A stretch of DNA of 62,048 bases from Nymphaea colorata (Eukaryota; Streptophyta; Magnoliopsida; Nymphaeales; Nymphaeaceae). The translations under genes and the position numbers were made by a program. Shown one piece after another: positions 55,871 through 62,048 of this stretch. Below the pieces are notes generated by a model that worked only from the letters and a program-made list of their open reading frames with translations, made no database searches and was not told the origin of the DNA. The stretch is taken from the NCBI RefSeq assembly GCF_008831285.2, contig NW_022204846.1:1-62048 (forward strand), in the 5' to 3' direction. Position 1 is the first letter of the stretch; every line of letters starts with the position of its first letter.

Positions 55871-56135
55871 TTATTGAAATAGTTGAGGGTAGCTATTTCT
55901 CATGTCTTCTTCTGGTTCCCACGTACATTCTTTGATGCCATGATGTTGCCATTCCACTTGAACTAATGGATGGTCTTCTTTCGCAACGCATGTTCCTTCC
56001 GGTCTATGATCCGAAGTGGCTTTTCATCTGTTGTCATGTCCTCTTGCAAATCAACCTCTTCGTAGTCTATCACATGCGAAGGATCGGGTACATATTTCCT
56101 TAGCATCGACACATGAAATACTGGATGAACATGAC
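55871..56135 (-). pseudogene. Chromodomain at the integrase C-terminus (frameshifted)
   Basis: Past the end of the integrase frame, another minus frame carries a plant chromovirus chromodomain. Recognisable pieces are VFHVSML, PLRIIDRKEH, VEWQHHG and ECTWEPEED, ending in SYPQLFQ and a stop at 55871-55873. Chromodomains of this type are thought to steer integration toward modified chromatin. A one-base shift near 56135 separates it from the integrase frame, and a second shift lies near 55955. An insertion within satellite heterochromatin is what such targeting would predict, but this copy cannot show it. Confidence 0.8.
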
Positions 56136-57200
56136 TATATTGTGTGGAAGTGCAATTCGATATGCCACAACTCCAACTTTTTCCAGAATCTCGAATGGAC
56201 CAATGTATTTGGGACTCAATTTTCCTTTCTTTCCGAATCGAAAAACACTTTTAGTGGGTGATATCTTGATAAAAACATGATCTCCTGCTTCAAAAGCTAG
56301 CTCTCTTCGTCGTTGGTCTGCATAACTCTTTTGTCGACTTTGGGCAGCCAATAATTTCTTTCTAATCATGTTGACTTGATCAGTATAATGTTGTGTTACT
56401 AAAGGATCCTCAATCTTGTTGTCTCCTATCTCAGTCCAACACGATGGTGATCTACAAGGTCGGCCATAAAGAGCTTCAAACAGAGCCATTCCAATGCTAG
56501 AGTGATAGCTGTTGTTGTAGGCAAATTCAGTCAACTTCACATGTTTATCCCATTCACCCTTCCACTGCAAAACACAAGCTCTTAACATATCTTCAAGAGT
56601 CTGGATGGTTCGCTCAGACTGTCCATCTGTCTGCGGATGAAATGCTGTACTCAGTTTCAATTTTGTTCCCAACGCTTCTTGTAGCCTTCCCCAAAACTTG
56701 GATGTAAATCTTGGATCTCTGTCTGAGATTATTGATTTAGGATTCCATGAAGTCTCACAATTTCATCGACATACAAATCTGCCAGACTTTCTAGTGATTG
56801 TGAAATCTTGATTGGAAGAAAATGTGCAGATTTAGTTAGCGGTCTACTACTACCCAAATAGCATCGTGTTGTCGTCGAGTACGTGGTAACCCCACTACAA
56901 AATCCATGGTGATGTCTTCCCATTTCCATTGAGGAATTTCTATTGTTGCATCAAACCACCTGTTTCTGATGTTCCACTTTAACCTGTTGACACACCAAGC
57001 ATCGTGAACAACTCAGCAATCTCTTTCTTCATTCCTGGCCACCAGAAGTTTATCCTTAAATTTTGATACATCTTTGTGCTTCCTGGATGTATGGTGTATC
57101 TTGTCTTGTGTGCCTCTTCCAGCAACTTTTCTTCACGTCAGATCATTCGGAACCCACAATCTACCATTGAACCACACAATCCATCTTCTCCTCAAAATAA
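56100..57200 (-). pseudogene. Ty3/gypsy integrase (broken)
   Basis: The zinc-binding N-terminal part is recognisable around 56985-57120 (WWPGMKKEI). The catalytic core keeps its three acidic residues: Asp at 56902-56904 (MDFVVGLP), Asp at 56721-56723 (ISDRDPRF) and Glu at 56613-56615 (GQSERT). The last two are 36 codons apart, the classical D,D-35-E spacing. The C-terminal GPF region ([11 protein letters not shown]) follows. The longest intact piece is 190 codons (56100-56672). At least two one-base shifts lie between the first and second Asp, near 56845 and 56745. The enzyme would insert element cDNA into chromosomes, but this copy is not continuous. Confidence 0.88.
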
Positions 57201-57379
57201 GGGTTTCTCTTTCTTTGACACTCAAGTTCAACTTCGATATTCCGGCTCTGTTTGTTCTCAATGATTATCAAGGAAACTATCTCGAATTATTCCTGCACAC
57301 TCACCTTTCCATTATCATCTCCAATGGATGCCATTTTCAAGTCTTCCACCAAATTCCATGTCGCATTAATAGTCCACTA

Positions 57380-57819
57380 GCTTTAGCAGTCTTTTTCTAC
57401 TAAGTGCATCGCAACCACATTGGCCTTTCCTGGATGATACCTTATTTCAAAGTCGTAATCTTTGAGATATTCCACCATCTTCTTTGTCTTAGGTTAATTC
57501 CTCTGCGAGAACAAATATTTGAGTGATTTTGGTCAGAAAATACTTCCAAATCCACACCATAGAGATAATTCTCCATATTTTTAGCGCAAATACCACAGCT
57601 CCTAATTCCAAATCAGTGTTGATATTTTTCTCTTTGTTTCAGTTGTCTAGAGGCATAAGCTATAACATTTCCTTTTGCATAAGCACCGCTCCATATCCTT
57701 TCCCGAAGCATCGTATATACCACAAATCCTTTCCTCCCATTTGCATGTTAGAATTGGCACTAGTCAAACTGTTTTCAACATCTGAAAACTCTTATGACAA
57801 TCCTCTGTCCACGTAAATT
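57380..57819 (-). pseudogene. RNase H region of pol (heavily frameshifted)
   Basis: No open frame of useful length, but pieces in different minus frames match gypsy RNase H: a YDASGKGYG-like motif near 57690-57720, IAYASRQL near 57650 and RYHPGKANVV near 57400-57450. In an active element this domain removes RNA from the RNA/DNA hybrid during reverse transcription. It begins directly after the reverse transcriptase frame, whose stop near 57820 is itself caused by a frameshift. Confidence 0.75.
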
Positions 57820-58712
57820 TCACTCCTTTTGTAGCAGTTTAGTCATTGGGGTTGCGATTTTCGAAAAGTCCTTGATGAACTTCCTGTAGTAACCTGCCAA
57901 GCCAAGAAAGCTTCTGATTTCTGACACATTAGTTGGCGCATTCCATTGTTGTACAACTTCCACTTTGGCCGGATCAACTGCCACTCCCTCCTTAGAGATT
58001 ACATGTCCCAAGAAATTCACTTTGTCTAGCCAAAACTCACACTTGGAATATTTGGCATACAGTTGATTTTCTCTCAATATCCTCATCACTAACTCGAGAT
58101 GTGCCGCATGCATCGCTTCACACTCGGAGTATACTAGCACATCATCAATGAATACTATAACGAATCGGTCTAAGTACTCGTGAAATATCCGATTCATGAG
58201 ATCCATAAAAGCTGCTGGGGCATTTGTGAGTCCAAAAGGCATCACTCGAAACTCATAATGCCCATAACGTGTGCGAAATGCTGTTTTGGGAATATCTTCT
58301 TCCTTAATTCGCAATTGATGGTATCCCGACCTTAAGTCTATCTTAGAAAACACCTTTGCTTCCTTCAATTGATCGAACAAATCTTCGATTCTAGGCAATG
58401 GATATTTGTTCTTGATTGTAACCTGATTCAACATTCGATAGTCAATACACAACCGCATTGACCCATCTTTTTCTTCACAAACAAGACCGGTGCTCCCCAA
58501 GGTGACACACTTGGACGAATGAATCCCTTGCTGGCCAAATCTTGGATCTGTTTCTTTAATTCTTCTAGTTCTGCTGGTGCCATTCTATATGGAGCCTTAG
58601 AAATAGGTGCAGTTCCTGGTATCAATTCGATGCCAAACTCCACCTCTCGTACAGGAGGTAATCCGGGTAAATCTTCAGGAAACACGTCTGCGTAGTCCTT
58701 CACCGTATGCAC
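57820..58712 (-). pseudogene. Reverse transcriptase (Ty3/gypsy), split into two frames
   Basis: Two overlapping minus frames, 58428-58712 and 57820-58500, together cover most of the reverse transcriptase. The first has the connector and palm start ([43 protein letters not shown]). The second has [33 protein letters not shown] and the catalytic FIDDVLVYS motif at about 58143-58148. A phenylalanine replaces the usual tyrosine of YIDD. The end, [12 protein letters not shown], is typical of the thumb-connection region. A frameshift within the 58428-58500 overlap separates the frames. Family identity is secure; function is lost as assembled. Confidence 0.93.
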
Positions 58713-58812
58713 CTCACTAATGGGTTTTAATTTCTGTCGATTGCATCCATGCTAACCAAATATGCAGTGCACCCATTTTCCATGTATTTTCTTGCCTTAA
58801 CCGCTGAGACAA

Positions 58813-59220
58813 CTAGCTTTCTTTGATCTTGGGCGTTTTTACCCTAAATTCGATCTTTTGACCATTCTCCAATTGAATCTTCAGCTTCTTTTTTCTACAA
58901 TCTATCGTTGCGTAGTGATGGTATAACCAATCCATTCCTAGGATTACGTCATACCCCAACATATTCATTACCACCAACTGTGCTGGTAATAAATGTTCAT
59001 GTATTTCTATTTTCACATTTTCTAAATACATTCTGCATGTGTCTTTGTTTCCCATAGGTGTAGCAACTAACAATTGATAAGGCATATTCTTTCTCTCTAA
59101 TTTTAAAAGTTCAGCAAAATTCTTAGAAACAAAAGAATGCGATGCTCCAGAATCAAACAAAACATGAGCCCAATGAGATTGTACAAGAAGGGTACCTTCA
59201 ATCATATCAGTAGGTTTCAA
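58813..59220 (-). pseudogene. Retropepsin-like aspartic protease region
   Basis: An open minus frame of 135 codons contains the aspartic protease motif VLFDSGASHSFVS, with the DSG triplet at 59146-59154, followed by YDVILGMDWL, a conserved second element of gypsy proteases. It would cleave the Gag-Pol polyprotein. This domain is intact as a frame but cut off from both neighbours: gag lies in another frame upstream, and about 100 bp with a broken frame separates it from the reverse transcriptase. Confidence 0.88.
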
Positions 59221-60316
59221 CTCTTCAACCGTGGTCGCGTAAACTCTGCCAGGTACCTTCTTTTCTGCTGGCTGATTGGTTGCACCACGCCTCTGCTCTG
59301 CCTCTTTCTTCTTTGGGCACTCACGAATAAAATGACCTTGTGCTCCACAGTAAAGACATGCTCCGATATCTCTGTAACATGGTTTACCAGGATGTTGGCG
59401 ATGACACTTGGGGCATTCACCGTCCCCCCTGGATGTTGATGGCCTCTGTCTCTTGAATCTGTCCCCTTGGTTTCCCTGTCACTGCGCCCTCTCTTAAACA
59501 TGTCAGGTCTCGACCTGGGTCGCAGAGATTCACTCTTCCTATCTGTCCCTTGCATCCTGTTCCAGCCCTCCTCAGACGTGTGGCCATGTCGATAGCGTCG
59601 TCTAGATCTCTCGGACGACTACTAATTACTTGGTTCTGCAACCCGTCTTTAAGTCCTCTGACGAACTTATTTGCTCGGTCCGCATCAGTAACATACACAT
59701 GGGGGCAATATTTTTCCAAATGTCTGAATTTGACGATGTATTCGTGCAGACTCAGACTCCCTTGTTGAAGGTCCAGGAATTCTTGCATGCGTTTCTCTCG
59801 TGTGAAGGTTGGGATGTAGGCATGTGTGAAGGCCTCCTTGAATTCTCCCCGGTTGCTTCATGATTTGCGAACTTTACCTCACGTTGCGTCCACCACCATT
59901 CCTTAGCATCTCCTTTTAGCATAAAGGTTCCATACCGAACCTTCTTGTTGTCAGGCACTTCCAGGGTGGTAAAGATCTCCTCTGTTTCCTTTATCCATTC
60001 TTCGGCATCGTCCGCAGTGCCTTTCCCATAAAACTTCGGAGGATGCAAACTCATAAACTGTTGGTGAGTTACTCCCCTTGCCTCACCAATTGTCGTTCGT
60101 TTGTGTTTGTACTAGTTCCTCCTGTAGAAGCATTCTGCACCAGACCCTGCATCACTCCCGTCATCATATGCAATGTGTTCATGATGAACGCTTGTTGTTG
60201 TTGATTATTTCCAACAGGTGTCCCAGCTCTGGTAGAACGAGTCTCCACATTTGACTCCTAGTGCTGCGAGGTCTTCTGCCTCTGCCTCTAGCACTTCCTC
60301 CTCTAGTACGTGCCAT
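59217..60316 (-). pseudogene. gag region with zinc knuckle (several frameshifts)
   Basis: A likely start codon lies at 60314-60316, followed by an Arg/Gly-rich N-terminus (MARTRGGSARGRG). The frame is lost within about 25 codons, and pieces continue in other frames. 59752-60054 holds the capsid-like core start (LHPPKFYGKGTADDAEEW, FMLKGDAKEWWW). 59417-59788 holds the core end (MQEFLDLQQGSLSLHEY, FVRGLKDGL). The nucleocapsid part lies in a further frame. Gag forms the particle that packages element RNA. At least three frame changes are needed to connect the pieces, so this copy is non-functional unless the breaks are consensus errors. Confidence 0.85.
59317..59358 (-). other. CCHC zinc knuckle of gag
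   Basis: The minus-strand codons read CLYCGAQGHFIREC, a perfect C-x2-C-x4-H-x4-C zinc knuckle, characteristic of retroelement nucleocapsids that bind element RNA. It lies out of frame with the longest local reading frame (59217-59555). A preceding Cys pair (ECPKCH) sits about 15 residues upstream in the same frame. Confidence 0.92.
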
Positions 60317-60506
60317 TGAACTACACCACACGGAGGAACACAAAATATAACTATTGTATTCGTAAGTAAAACAATTCGTTAAAGCTACTCTAAAATTTTA
60401 AAACTCAATATTCACATTAAATCAAAAACACATTCGTTAACAGGCTTGGATGACCTTTCCTCTGCTTGTGATCGACCTTGGCATTGGACATTGACTATAG
60501 ACACTG
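60317..60506 (-). other. Untranslated leader between primer-binding site and gag
   Basis: About 190 bp between the primer-binding site and the likely gag start. No motif is identified. An AT-rich stretch lies at 60350-60430. A packaging signal would be expected in this interval but cannot be recognised by eye. Confidence 0.6.
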
Positions 60507-60519
60507 TGCTCTGATACCA
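60507..60519 (-). other. Primer-binding site for initiator Met-tRNA
   Basis: On the minus strand this reads TGGTATCAGAGCA, complementary to the 3' end of plant initiator Met-tRNA. This is the usual primer of plant Ty3/gypsy elements. It starts three bases after the inner end of the short LTR (GTTGTTAC). Confidence 0.93.
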
Positions 60520-60521
60520 AA

Positions 60522-60710
60522 GTAACAACCCGACCCACTCCCGGGCTCGGGCCCCTGGTTCGACGGATCCCAACCCGCCCCCTAGCGATTTCGGTTCCAA
60601 TCCTAAAAAGGCTAGGAACCACGACAATCATCTCATTAAAGCCTCTATTTATAAGTCCTTGAAGATCCCTCACAATCTTCGATACGGGACTAAACTTCTG
60701 GGGTGTTACA
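60522..60710 (-). mobile_element. Short 5' LTR-like end, 189 bp
   Basis: On the minus strand it starts TGTAACACCCCAG and ends GGGTCGGGTTGTTAC, immediately before the primer-binding site. It contains a good TATA box. Short LTRs with this style of ends are common in plant gypsy elements. The 3' side of the element instead carries a 2.5-kb region that shares only the terminal few bases. The 5' LTR may have lost most of its length, may have come from another element, or the 3' region may be foreign. The final ACA overlaps the satellite reading TACATTTGATAAC, so the exact end is uncertain by about 3 bp. Confidence 0.7.
60646..60653 (-). promoter_or_regulatory. TATA box in the 5' LTR
   Basis: TATAAATA on the minus strand, followed by GAGGC, about 57 bp inside the LTR start. 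Its place between a short U3 and the rest of the LTR is where RNA polymerase II would start an element transcript toward gag. Transcription start would be expected near 60615-60620. Confidence 0.7.
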
Positions 60711-62048
60711 TTTGATAACTTATATTTAATTGAATGTGCGTAACCATTTGTTACATACGTATAGAATGACTTAGTGGTTGAAAAAAGAAGTCCGTTTGGA
60801 AATGAATGAGTCAAGTCACTATATTGGTCCCTTATAGTTAATCTAATGTATTTCACTTGTTATTACATCTATAATGAATGATTTAAATGGTTGAAATCAC
60901 AAGTTTATATGGATGCAAATGGTTGAAGTCACTATATTTGTACACGTGTAGTTAGTCCGATGAGTTGAATTTGTTGTTACATCTATAGGAGACGTTCTAA
61001 AGGATTGAAATCACATGTTCGTATCAATACGAGTGGGATTAAAGTGATTCATTTTATCACACATACGTAATTGAATGTGCTTAACTTGTTGTTACATCTA
61101 TATTAAATGATTTAGTAGATTAAAATCACAGATTTGTATGAAAATGAATGATGTTGGAGTGATTCATTTGTTGTCTTGTAAGTAACATAATGTGTTTCAC
61201 TTGTTATTACATATATTTCATCACTTATATTTTATTGAGAGATTAACTGATTGATTTTCACTTGTTATTACATATAATTGATCACTTGTATTTAATTGAA
61301 TGTGCGTGACCATTTCTTACTTACGTATAGAATGACCTAGTGGCTTTGATACCAGAAGTTCGTTTGGAATACATATATAATGAATGATTTAAATGATTGA
61401 AATCACATGTTCAAGTGGATACAAACGCGTGTAGTTAGTCCGATGAGTTGAATTTATTGTTACAACTATAGTGCACGATCTAAATGATTGAAATCACAAG
61501 TTCTTATCAATACAAGTGCGATTTAAGTGATTCAAACGATCACACATACTTAATTGAATGTGCTTAACTTGTTGTTACATCCATATTGCTAGATTAAGTG
61601 AATTCAAATCACAAGTTTGTGTTAAAATAAATGAGATTTGAGTGATTCTTTTGGTGTCTTATAATTAACCTAATGTGTTTCACTCATTATGACATCTATG
61701 ATCAACGATTTAAACGATAAAAACTCACAAGTTTATATGGATGTAAAGGAGACCTATGGATTAGTTTATTTTGATCCCTTGTAGTTTGTTCAATAAGTTG
61801 AACATGTTGTTACATCTCATTCATTTGTATCCATACGCACACTAAATCACTCGTCTCGATACGAGTGAGATTTAAGTGATTCATTGATCACGCATACTTA
61901 ATTGAATAGTGCTTAACTTGTTGTTACGTCTATATTAAATGATTTATAGTATATTGAAATCATAGTTTGTATGGAAATAAATGAGATTTGAGTGATTCAT
62001 TTGTGTGTCTCTTGTATGTAACCTAATATGTTTCACTTGTATTACATA
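60711..62048 (+). repeat. Flank-type satellite array, right side
   Basis: One-direction satellite of the same type as 1-3605. Position 60711 aligns to 2023 of the left flank and 61463 to position 1 (equivalently 3119), and the match continues to the window end at about 587. Against the left copy, about 344 bp (three monomers, left 2332-2676) is missing near 61015-61025. No gene is seen. Confidence 0.9.

Larger units (their letters stand above)
53304..60710 (-). mobile_element. Degenerate Ty3/gypsy chromovirus LTR retrotransposon (Tekay-like)
   Basis: A 7.4-kb minus-strand element. From its 5' side (right) to its 3' side (left) it shows a short LTR-like end, primer-binding site, gag, protease, reverse transcriptase, RNase H, integrase, chromodomain, polypurine tract and a long LTR-like region. 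This order and the C-terminal chromodomain define plant chromoviruses of the Ty3/gypsy group. Tekay is my best guess at clade, from the chromodomain style and the ends. Pol is split by many frameshifts and nonsense changes, so this copy should not encode working proteins unless the frameshifts are consensus errors. The outer ends read TG...CA on the minus strand. There is no 5-bp target-site duplication (TAAGCT on the left, TTTGA on the right), and the two flanks are different satellite types. Confidence 0.9.

Noticed and set aside
57074-57816. Plus-strand frames opposite the integrase and RNase H regions
   Set aside because: They lie antisense to recognisable pol fragments and have no similarity of their own.
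53299-60715. Target-site duplication of the retroelement
   Set aside because: The five bases on the two sides (AAGCT and TTTGA) differ, and the flanks belong to different satellite types.
60412-60856. Minus frames of 71 and 139 codons spanning the LTR and the satellite joint
   Set aside because: They cross the element boundary and combine primer-binding site, LTR and satellite in one frame, so they cannot be a real gene.

Overview
The window looks like nuclear DNA from a flowering plant. It is a long, AT-rich satellite array broken by one decayed Ty3/gypsy retrotransposon. I see no intact host gene, no tRNA or rRNA gene, no CRISPR array and no bacterial-type operon. The plant assignment rests on the retroelement: a chromovirus-like pol order (protease, reverse transcriptase, RNase H, integrase, chromodomain) and a primer-binding site matching plant initiator Met-tRNA. 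The species cannot be named from this sequence.

Layout. (1) 1-3605: satellite of about 115-bp monomers, nearly all in one orientation, with a higher-order period of 3,118 bp. (2) About 3606-53303: a related but distinct array. Its basic unit is about 1.19 kb, made of ten monomers, four in plus and six in minus orientation, so every unit carries two inversion points. Larger patterns lie on top of this: a 1,980-bp tandem duplication (12067-16026), a 7.4/8.0-kb tandem duplication (about 18.7-34.0 kb), 2.38-kb dimers, and three tandem 3.57-kb trimers (37.4-48.1 kb). (3) 53304-60710: a minus-strand Ty3/gypsy chromovirus, probably Tekay-like, with many frameshifts and two terminal regions that do not match each other. 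(4) 60711-62048: satellite of the first type again, aligning to positions 2023-3118 and then 1 to about 587 of the left flank.

Interpretation. The inner inverted-monomer array together with the retroelement interrupts an older one-direction array, and the retroelement lies exactly at the right-hand boundary between the two satellite types. The nested duplications, shared private deletions and short inversions fit repeated unequal exchange and local homogenisation. A centromeric, pericentromeric or subtelomeric location is possible but cannot be decided from sequence alone. Single-base deletions are common between about 31 and 48 kb and in the pol region, so part of the apparent decay could be assembly or consensus error.

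All alignments and identities here were made by eye. Boundaries inside the arrays are approximate unless a junction is named.
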